64,000 bases of DNA from Bradyrhizobium diazoefficiens (GTDB taxonomy: Bacteria; Pseudomonadota; Alphaproteobacteria; Rhizobiales; Xanthobacteraceae): assembly GCF_018129965.1 (NCBI RefSeq), contig NZ_JAFCKW010000027.1:19872-83871 (forward strand). Reading direction: 5' to 3'. The position numbers were made by a program, and so were the translations under genes. Position 1 is the stretch's first letter. Each line of letters begins with the position of its first letter. The notes beneath the pieces are model-generated. The model ran no database searches. It had not been told where the DNA came from and saw only the letters and a list, made by a program, of their open reading frames with translations. Below, one piece after another: positions 35,480-44,563 of the stretch.

Positions 35480-37483
35480 TCATTCACCCGCCGGCTCGAC
35501 CACGGCGAGCTCGACGCCCTCCTGCACGATGTCGCCGACCTTGCATTTGATGGATGTCAGCACGCCGGCGAAGGGCGCACGCAGCGTCTGCTCCATCTTC
35601 ATCACCTCCAGGGTGAGGATCGGCGCGCCCTTGGCGAGCGTCGCGCCCTCCTCCGCCAGCACGGCCACGACCGTGCCCGGCAGCGGCGCCGCGATCTTGT
35701 CCACGCCGGCCTGCTCCTCGGTCTCGCCGCCGAACGGATCGACCCAGTGCAGCTCGAAACGGCCATGGCGCGTGCGCAGATACAGCTCATGACCGTCGAT
35801 CACGGCCGCAACCTGCGATTTGACGCCATCGAGCGTCAGGTCGAATCCGCCGTCCTTCGGCGCAATCGCGAACGCCAGCTCGCGCTCGCCGATCACCAGC
35901 GTCGAAGGTCCGCTGCCGTAGTTCAGCGTGATTTTCTGCTCCGTGCCATGGCCGCCACGGAATGCAAACTTGCGCTGGCGGCGGCCGACGGGCATCCAGC
36001 CAAAGGTCTGCCAGGGCGACGTCGCGTCTCCTTGCGTTGCCTGCCGCTCGTCGTGGATAATAGCGGCGACCGCGGCGCACAGCTCGAGTTCGCCGGGCGC
36101 CGGCGCTGCCTGTGTCAGAACGGGCAGCTCGCGTTCAATGAAGCCGGTGTCGATCGCATTCGCGCGCACGTCCGGATGCGTGATCAGCGCCGACAGGAAC
36201 GGGATATTCGTGACGATGCCGCGGACGTCGGACTCGTCCAGCCCGCGGTTGAGCCGCTCGATCGCGACATCCCGCGTCGGCGCCCAGGCGATCATCTTGG
36301 CAAGCATGGCGTCGTAATAGGGCGAAACGCTGTCGCCCTCGCGATAGCCGGCATCGATCCGCAGGCCCCCGCCGTCCGCCGGCAGACGCCAGGTCGATAT
36401 CTTCCCGACCGACGGCATGAAGTTTTTGGCAGGGTTCTCGGCATAAACGCGCGCCTCGATGGCGTGGCCGCTGAGCCGGATTTCGTCCTGCTTCAGCGGC
36501 AGCGCCTCGCCGAAGGCGACGCGCAACTGCCATTCGACGAGATCGATCCCGGTGATCATCTCGGTCACGGGATGCTCGACCTGCAGACGGGTGTTCATCT
36601 CGATGAAGAACACGTCCTTGCCGTCGGAGACGAACTCGATGGTGCCGGCACCGACATAGTTCACCGCGCCCGCGGCCTTTCGCGCGGCCGCGCAGACCGT
36701 CTCGCGCTGGGCGGGATTGAGCGTCGGCGACGGCGCCTCCTCGATCACCTTCTGGTGCCGCCGCTGCAACGTGCATTCGCGTTCGAACAGCGACACGAGA
36801 TTGCCGTGGCTGTCGCCGATGATCTGCACCTCGATATGCCTGGGATTGTCGACATATTTTTCGATCAGCATGCGGTCGTCGCCGAACGCGGCCTTGGCCT
36901 CGCGCTTGGCACTGACGATTGCGGGCGCAAGCTCGTCGGCCGAGCGCACGATCCGCATGCCGCGGCCGCCGCCGCCGGCTGAGGCCTTCACCAGGATCGG
37001 GAAGCCGACCTTCTCGGCCGCCTTGGCCAGCGTCGCATCGTCCTGGGCATCGCCGTGATAGCCGGGCACCAGCGGCACGCCGGCCTTTTCCATCAGCGCC
37101 TTGGAGCCGGATTTCGAGCCCATCGCCGTCATCATCGCGGCGGTCGGGCCGACAAAGACGAGGCCCGCATCGAAACACGCCTGCGCGAATTCGGCATTCT
37201 CCGACAGGAAACCATAGCCGGGATGCACGGCCTCGGCGCCGGTCTTGCGCGCGGCCTCGATCAGCCGCTCGACATTGAGATAGCTGTCGCGCGCACGCGC
37301 GGGCCCGAGCAGCACGGCTTCATCCGCGAGCGCGACATGCATCGCGTCGCGGTCGACCTCGGAATAGACCGCGACAGTGCGCAGGCCCATGGCGCGCGCG
37401 GTCCGGATGACGCGGCAGGCGATCTCGCCGCGGTTGGCGATCAGGAGTGTGCGAAAACGCCGGTAGAGCTTTGAGCGGTCCAT
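35480..37483 (-). CDS. liuD: methylcrotonoyl-CoA carboxylase, biotin-carrying alpha subunit
   Basis: 667 residues from ATG 37483 (MDRSKLYRRFRTLLIANRGE); the frame upstream to 37531 overlaps liuB. Order: biotin carboxylase domain (ANRGEIACRVIRTARAMG, ATP-grasp KASAGGGGRGMRIV, EMNTRLQVEHPVTEMITG), then a middle region, then the biotinyl domain with LEVMKMEQTL where Lys (about 629) carries biotin. Placement with LiuA, LiuB and HMG-CoA lyase marks it as methylcrotonoyl- rather than propionyl-CoA carboxylase. Starts 4 nt after the liuB stop. Confidence 0.92.
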   Translation of the reverse strand: MDRSKLYRRFRTLLIANRGEIACRVIRTARAMGLRTVAVYSEVDRDAMHVALADEAVLLGPARARDSYLNVERLIEAARKTGAEAVHPGYGFLSENAEFAQACFDAGLVFVGPTAAMMTAMGSKSGSKALMEKAGVPLVPGYHGDAQDDATLAKAAEKVGFPILVKASAGGGGRGMRIVRSADELAPAIVSAKREAKAAFGDDRMLIEKYVDNPRHIEVQIIGDSHGNLVSLFERECTLQRRHQKVIEEAPSPTLNPAQRETVCAAARKAAGAVNYVGAGTIEFVSDGKDVFFIEMNTRLQVEHPVTEMITGIDLVEWQLRVAFGEALPLKQDEIRLSGHAIEARVYAENPAKNFMPSVGKISTWRLPADGGGLRIDAGYREGDSVSPYYDAMLAKMIAWAPTRDVAIERLNRGLDESDVRGIVTNIPFLSALITHPDVRANAIDTGFIERELPVLTQAAPAPGELELCAAVAAIIHDERQATQGDATSPWQTFGWMPVGRRQRKFAFRGGHGTEQKITLNYGSGPSTLVIGERELAFAIAPKDGGFDLTLDGVKSQVAAVIDGHELYLRTRHGRFELHWVDPFGGETEEQAGVDKIAAPLPGTVVAVLAEEGATLAKGAPILTLEVMKMEQTLRAPFAGVLTSIKCKVGDIVQEGVELAVVEPAGE

Positions 37484-37487
37484 CGCA

Positions 37488-39092
37488 TCACATCCTGAAC
37501 AGGCCGAATTTCGTCGGTTCGATCGGCGCATTCGACGCCGCCGAGAGGCCGAGCCCGAGCACGAGCCGGGTGTCGGCGGGATCGATCACGCCGTCGTCCC
37601 ACAGGCGCGCGGTCGCGTAGTAAGGATGGCCCTGGCTGTCATATTGCGCACGGATGGGCTCGCGGAACTTGTCTTCGTCTTTCTTCGACCAGCTCTCGCC
37701 CTTGGCCTCGATATTGTCGCGCCGGACCTGGCTCAGCACCATCGAGGCCTGCTCGCCGCCCATCACCGAGATGCGCGCGTTCGGCCACATCCAGAGGAAT
37801 CGCGGGCTATAGGCGCGGCCGCACATGCCGTAATTGCCGGCGCCGTAGGAGCCGCCGATCACGACGGTGAATTTCGGCACGGACGCAGTCGCAACCGCCG
37901 TCACCAGCTTGGCGCCATCGCGCGCGATGCCGCCGGCCTCGTATTTCTTGCCGACCATGAAGCCCGTGATGTTCTGCAGGAACACCAGGGGGATGCCGCG
38001 CTGGCAGCACAGCTCGATGAAATGCGCCCCCTTCAGCGAGCTCTCGCTGAACAGGATGCCGTTATTGGCGATGATGCCGACTGGAAAACCCCAGACATGG
38101 GCGAAGCCGCAGACCAGCGTCGTGCCGTAGAGCTTCTTGAACTCGTCGAACTCCGAGCCATCGACGATCCGCGCGATGATGTCGCGCACGTCGAACGGCT
38201 TGCGGCCGTCGACGGGCACCACGCCGTAGATCTGTTCCGCCGGGAACAGCGGATCGCGCGGCGGATTCATGTTGAGGTTCGGCCGCACCGGCGGTTTCAG
38301 CGTGCCGACGATGCGCCGGGCGATGCCGATCGCATGGGCGTCATTCTGGGCGTAGTGATCGGTCACGCCCGACTGCCGCGAATGAACGTCGGCGCCGCCG
38401 AGCTCTTCCGCCGTCACGACCTCGCCGGTCGCGGCCTTCACCAGTGGCGGACCGCCGAGGAAGATGGTGCCTTGATTCCGCACGATGATGCTCTCGTCCG
38501 ACATGGCCGGTACATAGGCGCCCCCGGCGGTGCAGGAGCCCATCACGATCGCGATCTGCGGGATGCCTTGCGAGGACATCTGCGCCTGGTTGTAGAAGAT
38601 GCGGCCGAAATGGCGCTCGTCAGGAAAGATCTCGTCCTGCATCGGCAGGAAGGCGCCGCCGGAATCGACCATGTAGACGCAGGGAAGATTGTTCTGCCGC
38701 GCCACGTCCTGCGCGCGCAGATGCTTCTTCACGGTCATCGGATAGTAGGTGCCGCCCTTGATGGTGGCGTCGTTGGCGACGATAACGCATTCGCGGCCTG
38801 CGATACGACCGACGCCCGTGACGATGCTCGCCGAATGCACGTCGCCGCCATAGAGACCGTAGGCCGCAAGCGGCGACAGCTCCAGGAATGAGGTTCCGGG
38901 ATCGACCAGGAGGTCGACACGCTCGCGTGCCAGCATCTTGCCGCGGGCGGTGTGGCGCTTGCGCGAGACCTCGCCGCCGCCGCCGGCGACCTGGCTGAGC
39001 TTGTCCCTGAGATCGGTAACGAGGCCGCGCATGGATTCGGCGTTGCGCGCGAAATCCGGCGAGGAAGGATCGATACTGGAATGGAGCGGCAT
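37488..39092 (-). CDS. liuB: methylcrotonoyl-CoA carboxylase, beta (carboxyltransferase) subunit
   Basis: 534 residues from ATG 39092 (MPLHSSIDPSSPDFARNAES). Carboxyltransferase with the two crotonase-like halves: VGRIAGRECVIVANDATIKG, VYMVDSGGAFLPMQDEIFPD, MGSCTAGGAYVPAMSDESII, then FLQNITGFMVGKKYEAGGIA and GGSYGAGNYGMCGRAYSPRF. The GTYYPMTVKKHLRAQ block is typical of MCC rather than PCC beta chains. Transfers CO2 from biotin on LiuD to 3-methylcrotonyl-CoA. 71 nt after liuA, 4 nt before liuD. Confidence 0.93.
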   Translation of the reverse strand: MPLHSSIDPSSPDFARNAESMRGLVTDLRDKLSQVAGGGGEVSRKRHTARGKMLARERVDLLVDPGTSFLELSPLAAYGLYGGDVHSASIVTGVGRIAGRECVIVANDATIKGGTYYPMTVKKHLRAQDVARQNNLPCVYMVDSGGAFLPMQDEIFPDERHFGRIFYNQAQMSSQGIPQIAIVMGSCTAGGAYVPAMSDESIIVRNQGTIFLGGPPLVKAATGEVVTAEELGGADVHSRQSGVTDHYAQNDAHAIGIARRIVGTLKPPVRPNLNMNPPRDPLFPAEQIYGVVPVDGRKPFDVRDIIARIVDGSEFDEFKKLYGTTLVCGFAHVWGFPVGIIANNGILFSESSLKGAHFIELCCQRGIPLVFLQNITGFMVGKKYEAGGIARDGAKLVTAVATASVPKFTVVIGGSYGAGNYGMCGRAYSPRFLWMWPNARISVMGGEQASMVLSQVRRDNIEAKGESWSKKDEDKFREPIRAQYDSQGHPYYATARLWDDGVIDPADTRLVLGLGLSAASNAPIEPTKFGLFRM

Positions 39093-39163
39093 GAGGTCCC
39101 GCGTTTCTGATGACGTGATGAGAGGCCGCGACGGTTCGCGGCAGTTGGGTATGAGTAGGAAGC

Positions 39164-40336
39164 TTACGCGGTTTCCGCCATCAGTTCGCGGCCGATCAGC
39201 ATGCGGCGGACCTCCGAAGTGCCGGCGCCGATCTCGTAGAGTTTTGCGTCGCGCCACAGACGACCGACCGGAAAATCGGTTGTATAGCCGACACCCCCGA
39301 GCGCCTGGATCGCCTCGCCCGCCATCCAGGTCGCCTTCTCCGCGGAATAGAGAATGGCGGCGGCGGCATCCTTGCGCAGGCTGCGCGCGTGGCTGGCGCG
39401 ATCACAGGCCTTGCCGACCGCATAGACATAGGCGCGCGTGGCCTGCCAGGTGGCGTACATGTCGGCAAGCTTGCCCTGCATCAGCTGGAAATCGCCGATC
39501 GGCTGACCGAACTGCTTGCGCTCGTGCATATAGGGCACCACCGCGTCCATGCAGGCCGCCATGATCCCGAGCGGACCGCCGGACAGCACCGCACGCTCAT
39601 AATCGAGGCCGGACATCAGCACCTTGACGCCCTCTCCCACCTTGCCGAGCACGTTCTCTTCCGGCACCTCGCATGCGTCGAAGAACAGCGGATAGGTGTT
39701 GGAGCCGCGCATGCCGAGCTTGTCGAGATGCGGACCGTGGGTGAAACCCTTGAAGCCTTTCTCGATCAGGAAGGCGGTCATGCCGCGCGGGCCGGCCTCG
39801 GGATCGGTCTTGGCGTAGACGACCAGCACGTCGGCGTCGCCGCCATTGGTGATCCACATCTTGGAGCCGTTGAGCACGTAGCGGTCGCCACGCTTGTCGG
39901 CGCGCAGCTTCATCGAGACGACGTCGGAGCCGGCGCCGGGCTCGGACATCGCGAGCGCGCCGACATGCTCGCCGGAGATCAATTTCGGCAGGTAGCGCTG
40001 CCGCTGCGCATCGTTGCCGTTGCGGTTGATCTGGTTGACGCAGAGGTTGGAGTGGGCGCCGTAGGACAGGCCAACGGCCGCCGAGCCGCGGGATACCTCC
40101 TCCATGGCGACGATGTGGGCGAGATAGCCCATGTTCGAGCCGCCATATTGCTCTGGCGCGGTCATGCCATGCAGGCCGAGATCGCCAAGGCGCTTCCAGA
40201 GGTCGGCCGGGAACAGATTGGCCTTCTCGATCTCGGCGGCGCGCGGCGTGATCTCAGCCTCCACAAAGGCGCGCACGGTATCGCGCAGCATGCCGATGTC
40301 TTCGCCCAGATCGAAGTCGATGCTCGGGATATTCAA
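39164..40336 (-). CDS. liuA: isovaleryl-CoA dehydrogenase
   Basis: 390 residues. FAD acyl-CoA dehydrogenase fold: ALAMSEPGAGSDVVSMKLRA, YVLNGSKMWITNGGDADVLV, RKQFGQPIGDFQLMQGKLAD, ALGGVGYTTDFPVGRLWRDAKLYEIGAGTSE. The catalytic Glu is in GLDYERAVLSGGPLG, the place used by isovaleryl-CoA dehydrogenases rather than the C-terminal position of short- and medium-chain enzymes. It oxidises isovaleryl-CoA and gives electrons to ETF. First gene of the operon, divergent from the AraC-type regulator 99 nt away. Confidence 0.93.
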   Translation of the reverse strand: MNIPSIDFDLGEDIGMLRDTVRAFVEAEITPRAAEIEKANLFPADLWKRLGDLGLHGMTAPEQYGGSNMGYLAHIVAMEEVSRGSAAVGLSYGAHSNLCVNQINRNGNDAQRQRYLPKLISGEHVGALAMSEPGAGSDVVSMKLRADKRGDRYVLNGSKMWITNGGDADVLVVYAKTDPEAGPRGMTAFLIEKGFKGFTHGPHLDKLGMRGSNTYPLFFDACEVPEENVLGKVGEGVKVLMSGLDYERAVLSGGPLGIMAACMDAVVPYMHERKQFGQPIGDFQLMQGKLADMYATWQATRAYVYAVGKACDRASHARSLRKDAAAAILYSAEKATWMAGEAIQALGGVGYTTDFPVGRLWRDAKLYEIGAGTSEVRRMLIGRELMAETA

Positions 40337-40412
40337 GGCGATTCCTCCGTCTTTTATCGTCCGAACCTACCTCCGTCCGGGCGTCTTGGCAGTCGAAAAG
40401 GTTGCATTTTCC

Positions 40413-40424
40413 GCCAAGTTTGGC
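40413..40424. promoter_or_regulatory. candidate operator between liuA and AraC-type regulator
   Basis: GCCAAGTTTGGC, arms GCCAA/TTGGC, in the 99-nt divergent promoter space. A further TTGGC at 40386-40390 (CTTGGC) pairs with GCCAAG at 40413-40418 about 22 nt apart, so three half-sites of the same kind occur, as expected for an AraC-family site. Inference from sequence symmetry only. Confidence 0.4.
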
Positions 40425-40435
40425 GAGGATTTTCC

Positions 40436-41464
40436 ATGACTTTTCAAGCCGCGACCGCGACGCCCCGCCGCGCCATGACCCCCGCCGCCTTTGTCCGGGG
40501 CGTGGTCGCCGCTTATGCCCACTACGGGCGGGACCCCGCCGAGGCCCTCGCCAGGGGCCAGGTCGCAGAAGATCTTGTTCAATCAGCCGATGCGCGGATC
40601 ACGGCGGCCCAGTTCGAGGCGCTGGCCGGCCACGCCATGCGCGAACTCGACGACGAGGCACTCGGCTGGTTCTCGCGCCGGCTTCCTTTCGGAACCTATG
40701 GCATGCTCTGCCGCGCCTCGATCACCGCGCCCAATCTCGATGTCGCGCTGAAGCGCTGGTGCCGGCATCACCGGCTGCTGACCGAGGACGTGCTGTTCGA
40801 GCTTTCGGTTGGTAGCGAGACCGCGACCATCGCCATTCGCGAGCAGCGCGATCTCGGGCCGTTGCGAGAGTTCTGTCTGGTCACCCTGCTCCGCTATGTC
40901 CTCGGCTTTTCCTGCTGGGCGGTCGATTCCGCCATCGCGCTGCGCGCGGCGGAATTTCCTTACGCCGAGCCTGGCCATGTCTCGGTCTATCCGACCATCT
41001 TCTGCAAGAACCTCAGCTTCGATGCGATGGGGGCCCGCATTATCTTCGACAAGCACTATCTGTCGCTGCCGCTCACGCGCAGCGCGGCCGATCTCGACAG
41101 CATGCTCAAGGGTGCGCTGCGGCTGACGGTGCTGCCTTACCGGCGGGACCGGCTGCTGGTCGAACGCGTTCGCCGAGTCCTGCGCAACAGCCGCGGCCGC
41201 AGTCTCGGCGCCGAGGATGTCGCAAGCGAGCTTGCGCTCTCCACGCGCACCATGCATCGGCGCCTGCGCGAGGAAGCGACATCACTGCGGGATCTCAAGG
41301 AAGAGGCAAAGTTCGAGCTCGCCAAGCAGGAGCTGATGCGCGGCCGGGCGCCGATCAAGCGCATCGCGGAGATCGCCGGCTTCCGCAACGAGAAGAGCTT
41401 TTCACGCGCCTTCCGCAGCTGGACCGGCGCCAGCCCACGCGAGTTTCGCGGGCGGTATCGTTAG
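40436..41464 (+). CDS. AraC-family transcriptional regulator
   Basis: 342 residues from ATG 40436 (MTFQAATATPRRAMTPAAF). N-terminal ligand/dimer domain of the Arabinose_bd type (FVRGVVAAYAHYGRDPAEAL, PFGTYGMLCRASITAPNLDV), C-terminal double helix-turn-helix (SLGAEDVASELALSTRTMHR, then IKRIAEIAGFRNEKSFSRAF, GASPREFRGRYR). Divergent from liuA, hence a likely regulator of leucine/isovalerate degradation, responding perhaps to a branched acyl-CoA or acid. Pseudomonas liu genes use a MerR-type regulator, so this would be a different control. Confidence 0.88.
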   Translation: MTFQAATATPRRAMTPAAFVRGVVAAYAHYGRDPAEALARGQVAEDLVQSADARITAAQFEALAGHAMRELDDEALGWFSRRLPFGTYGMLCRASITAPNLDVALKRWCRHHRLLTEDVLFELSVGSETATIAIREQRDLGPLREFCLVTLLRYVLGFSCWAVDSAIALRAAEFPYAEPGHVSVYPTIFCKNLSFDAMGARIIFDKHYLSLPLTRSAADLDSMLKGALRLTVLPYRRDRLLVERVRRVLRNSRGRSLGAEDVASELALSTRTMHRRLREEATSLRDLKEEAKFELAKQELMRGRAPIKRIAEIAGFRNEKSFSRAFRSWTGASPREFRGRYR

Positions 41465-41537
41465 GCCATCCAAGCGCGTACGGCCTCCGCGATCGAACGC
41501 AGAGGCCGCACCGTGACGCTTGAAGGTAATGTTGGGC

Positions 41538-41834
41538 TTAGTTCGAGTTGGTCTGGCCGCCCGAGCGAAGCTTGGTGCGCGACTGCGTCTGCTTCGGCTG
41601 GAAGGCGAGCGCGTCGTTGGTCTTCGCACCGCCGCTCTGCGAGCACGACCCGCCGATACCACCGGCCGCCTGCCGGCAGGCTTCCATCGTCGGATAGCCG
41701 CAACCATGCGCAGCCTGCGCGCCGTTGGTGATGCAGTAGTCTTCCGCCTGCGCAGCCGGGGCGGTCATCATGAGAAACGCGGATGCAAACAGCGTCGCAG
41801 CGGAGGCGACGAACGTCTTCGAGGTCGAGGTCAT
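41538..41834 (-). CDS. DUF3551 family exported protein
   Basis: 98 residues from ATG 41834 (MTSTSKTFVASAATLFASAF); signal peptide ends PAAQA. Mature domain EDYCITNGAQAAHGCGYPTM then EACRQAAGGIGGSCSQS has the four-cysteine DUF3551 pattern very common in Bradyrhizobium. A longer frame to 41972 lacks support. Ends in a Gln/Thr/Ser-rich tail. Function unknown, probably periplasmic. Confidence 0.83.
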   Translation of the reverse strand: MTSTSKTFVASAATLFASAFLMMTAPAAQAEDYCITNGAQAAHGCGYPTMEACRQAAGGIGGSCSQSGGAKTNDALAFQPKQTQSRTKLRSGGQTNSN

Positions 41835-42031
41835 ATGTGTTTTCCTAAGCTTCACAGTCCCACAAAACAGTCCTCGGCATGCAACGCAGGCTGAGGCTTC
41901 ACACCCCGCATGTAAGCCAGCGCCCGACACCGACAATCGCGGCTCAGCGCATCGCAGGACTGCCTGATTCACATGTCACAGTTAGGTGAGTTACTAAGTT
42001 TTTATGACACGAACATTCAACCTGTACGGTG

Positions 42032-42385
42032 CTACCGCCCCGTGACGTGAATGGGTGTGAAGCAGCCGAGAATCAGCCGGCTGGGGTCGAATGGAATCTC
42101 ATCCGGAGCCTCAAAACGCTTGTCCCCGGCCATCCTGGCTTCGGCCGCCTCGAGGGTCGCCTTGTCGGGCCAGACCTGCCATGTGAAGACGATCCGCTCG
42201 CCTTCAACCGCGTTCACCGCACGGTGAAAGTCCGTGTATTTGCCGTGAGGAACGTTGTCCTCCCAGGATTCAACGATCTCGAGGCACCCATATTCCCGAA
42301 ACAACGCCGCACCGTTCTCGGCCCATCTGCGATAGGCTTCCATCTTGTCTTCTGGGACGGGAATGACAAAGCCTGCGACATACAT
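42032..42385 (-). CDS. DUF1428 family protein
   Basis: 117 residues from ATG 42385 (MYVAGFVIPVPEDKMEAYRR). Ferredoxin-like dimeric alpha/beta-barrel pattern with the DUF1428 blocks CLEIVESWEDNVPHGKYTDF and ERIVFTWQVWPDKATLEAAE. Stand-alone cytosolic protein; family function is not known. It lies 31 nt downstream of the Lrp-type regulator on the same strand, so they may be co-transcribed. Confidence 0.88.
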   Translation of the reverse strand: MYVAGFVIPVPEDKMEAYRRWAENGAALFREYGCLEIVESWEDNVPHGKYTDFHRAVNAVEGERIVFTWQVWPDKATLEAAEARMAGDKRFEAPDEIPFDPSRLILGCFTPIHVTGR

Positions 42386-42416
42386 GGTGTTGGCTCCTAG
42401 GCGGATGGCGCGGTCA

Positions 42417-42908
42417 CTACCCAGCCGATGCCGTCGCGAGATCATGCATCGGCAGCGGAACGTCCTTGGCCACGCCGAGAACAGGAAAGCTGCGGACGCT
42501 TTTCACGTTCGGCATGGCCGCAAAATGCAGCAGTTGCTGGCGCATGTTCTCGACACTCGGCGCGACGCATTTCAGCAGGTAATCGGTCTCGCCCGAAATC
42601 CGCCAGCACTGCTGGATGCGCGGGATCGCAGAGATGGAGCTCTCGAAGGCCTCCAGCACCGGCTGGGCCTGGCTGCCGAGCTGTATCGAGACGAACGACA
42701 CGACCTCGTAGCCGAGCCGCCGTTCGTCGATGACGGCGCGCACCGCCCGGATCACGCCGCGGCTGAACAATGATTTCAACCGCCGCACGCAGTTCGGCGC
42801 GGACACACCGACGCGCAGCGCCAGCTCGTTGTTGCGCACACGCCCGTCCTGCTGCAGCTCGGAGAGTATCTTCAGATCGACGCCGTCGAGCTGGTCACGC
42901 CCGGCCAT
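42417..42908 (-). CDS. Lrp/AsnC-family transcriptional regulator
   Basis: 163 residues from ATG 42908 (MAGRDQLDGVDLKILSELQQ). N-terminal winged helix (DGRVRNNELALRVGVSAPNC VRRLKSL) and C-terminal RAM ligand domain (VSFVSIQLGSQAQPVLEAFE, CWRISGETDYLLKCVAPSVE). These regulators sense amino acids. An ATG five codons upstream (MTRWGMAG) is also possible. Target unknown; the DUF1428 gene is directly downstream. Confidence 0.88.
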   Translation of the reverse strand: MAGRDQLDGVDLKILSELQQDGRVRNNELALRVGVSAPNCVRRLKSLFSRGVIRAVRAVIDERRLGYEVVSFVSIQLGSQAQPVLEAFESSISAIPRIQQCWRISGETDYLLKCVAPSVENMRQQLLHFAAMPNVKSVRSFPVLGVAKDVPLPMHDLATASAG

Positions 42909-43047
42909 CCCCCACCTCGTCATGAGCCCGTTACCGAAGCCAGCGAAGCATGCGGCGGAATTGATGCCAACCACCCAGGGCATCCCCGAGGCTTGAAGCC
43001 GCCTCACATCGGGCTATCCATTCTTGCCAGCGCAAAGCGAGTGACCA

Positions 43048-43722
43048 ATGGGTGGTACCGGCGTCATCGACCAGTTCTTGGAAACTTTCACTCGCTATAT
43101 CGATTCCGGGTTCGGGTTACTAGGAGGCGACGTCGGATATCTCGCCACCACGCTCGCGGTGATCGATCTTACGCTGGCAGGCCTGTTCTGGTCCTGGGGC
43201 ACAGACGAGGACATCATCGCCCGCCTCGTCAAGAAGACGCTGTTTGTTGGCGTCTTTGCCTACCTGATCGGCAATTGGAATAGCCTCGCCCGCATTGTCT
43301 TCGAGAGTTTTGCGAGCTTGGGGCTGAAGGCCTCGGGCACGAGCCTTTCGTCAGCAGACTTTCTGCGGCCGGGCCGTATCGCGCAAGTCGGACTCGACGC
43401 CGGTCGCCCAATCCTTGAGTCGATTTCGGGGCTGATGGGCTATGTCAGTTTTTTCGAAAATTTCGTCCAGATCGCGGTCCTGCTGTTTGCCTGGATCGTG
43501 GTGCTGCTCGCCTTCTTCATTCTGGCCATTCAGCTCTTTGTCACCTTAGTCGAATTTAAGCTGACGACGCTCGCCGGCTTTGTGTTGATCCCGTTCGGCC
43601 TGTTTGGAAAGACCGCCTTTGCCGCAGAACGCGTGCTCGGCAACGTGATCTCCTCCGGCGTTAAGGTTCTAGTGCTTGCCGTCATTGTCGGCATTGGGTC
43701 GACCTTGTTTGCGCAGTTCGGC
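43048..43722 (+). pseudogene. trbL: conjugal transfer protein TrbL, 3'-truncated
   Basis: The first 225 codons from ATG 43048 are good TrbL: GVIDQFLETFTRYIDSGFGL, IARLVKKTLFVGVFAYLIGN, then RPGRIAQVGLDAGRPILESI, and LVEFKLTTLAGFVLIPFGLF. TrbL is a multi-pass subunit of P-type type IV secretion. After VGIGSTLFAQFGW (about 43720) the frame continues to 44040, but only as antisense of another gene and Arg/Pro-rich nonsense. Natural TrbL is about 400 residues or more, so the C-terminal half is gone. No other trb genes lie nearby; this is a relic of an integrative conjugative element. Confidence 0.85.
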
Positions 43723-43856
43723 TGGAGCGCCACGATGGCGGCCATGGCAACAACGATCAGGCCGGCGACAACAATGGCAATCTTCATCGATCCCTCGCGC
43801 GAAAGGTCCGACCATACATCAGCCGGAGCTTCGTACCAGTCGGGAGTGTCCGTCAC
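43723..43856 (-). pseudogene. small single-pass membrane protein gene, 3' end lost at trbL junction
   Basis: From ATG 43856 the minus strand reads MTDTPDWYEAPADVWSDLSR, then a membrane helix MKIAIVVAGLIVVAMAAIVA. The frame then runs antisense into trbL to a stop at 43530, so the natural 3' end is missing, or the gene ended within a few codons. A host protein interrupted by the element is the simplest reading. Function unknown. Confidence 0.5.
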
Positions 43857-44036
43857 CGCTGCGGGATCGATGTGGCGACGGTGGGATCCATCGACGCCAT
43901 GCGCTCATGCCCGGGAAGATGCGGCCCGAGCTTGCCCGGCCACGCATCCTTCGAGACGCCCGCCTGCGGCGGGCCCTCGGGACCACGTTGGGTTTGTGCA
44001 GCCGCGCCGGGTGAAAGCGTTCCTGGCCGCCCGCTG

Positions 44037-44339
44037 CTAGGCTGCGATCCGCTGCGCGGCCGGAGCGGTCAGGATCTTGAGCGCCTGCGCGTGCTGCAGG
44101 TCGGGCACCGCGATCGCGGTGTGGCTCCAGGTCGCATGGGTCCGCGATTTCGAGATATTGTCGAGGATCTCGCCGCCCTTGATGACATGAATGCCCATGC
44201 CTTCCTCGCAGGGGAAGATCGCCAGCACGACATCATAAGCCGTGATGACGGACCTCAGCGCAGCAGCCTTGTCCTCGGCGACATCGACAAACACGCGAAC
44301 GTCTGCCGCGAGTTCGCGCAGCTCGTGAAAATCCAGCAC
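44037..44339 (-). CDS. conserved hypothetical protein, about 100 residues
   Basis: GTG at 44339 with GGAG 9 nt upstream is taken as start (MLDFHELRELAADVRVFVDV); a TTG five codons upstream would also work. Contains VITAYDVVLAIFPCEEGMGI and HVIKGGEILDNISKSRTHAT. No signal peptide or membrane helix. Not recognised. Confidence 0.55.
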   Translation of the reverse strand: MLDFHELRELAADVRVFVDVAEDKAAALRSVITAYDVVLAIFPCEEGMGIHVIKGGEILDNISKSRTHATWSHTAIAVPDLQHAQALKILTAPAAQRIAA

Positions 44340-44518
44340 TGTGGGGTACTCCAACGCAACGATACTGATGATGAGAGTGGAGGCGTTGGGTTACTGAAGT
44401 CTGAACGATATGGGTCGAACCCCAGCTTTCACGCTGAGGTGACGTGTTGGGCGTGGATCCGTGTCCCGCGGATGCAGCGAGGCGCTTGCGCGTCCAGCCG
44501 CGAACGCTGCGGCAAGCG

Positions 44519-44543
44519 GGAACCAAGCTTTTGCGCAACCGTT
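44519..44543 (+). promoter_or_regulatory. EcfG-type general-stress promoter of the DUF3606 gene
   Basis: GGAAC at 44519-44523, 16 nt, CGTT at 44540-44543, an exact match to the alphaproteobacterial EcfG consensus GGAAC-N16/17-CGTT. The -10 element ends 20 nt before the ATG at 44564, leaving space for the ribosome site GGGAG. Confidence 0.75.
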
Positions 44544-44563
44544 GATTGTCGACGGGAGAGCCC

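Noticed and set aside
39389..40435. Long N-terminal extension of the AraC-type regulator
   Set aside because: Antisense to liuA; domain begins at the ATG at 40436.
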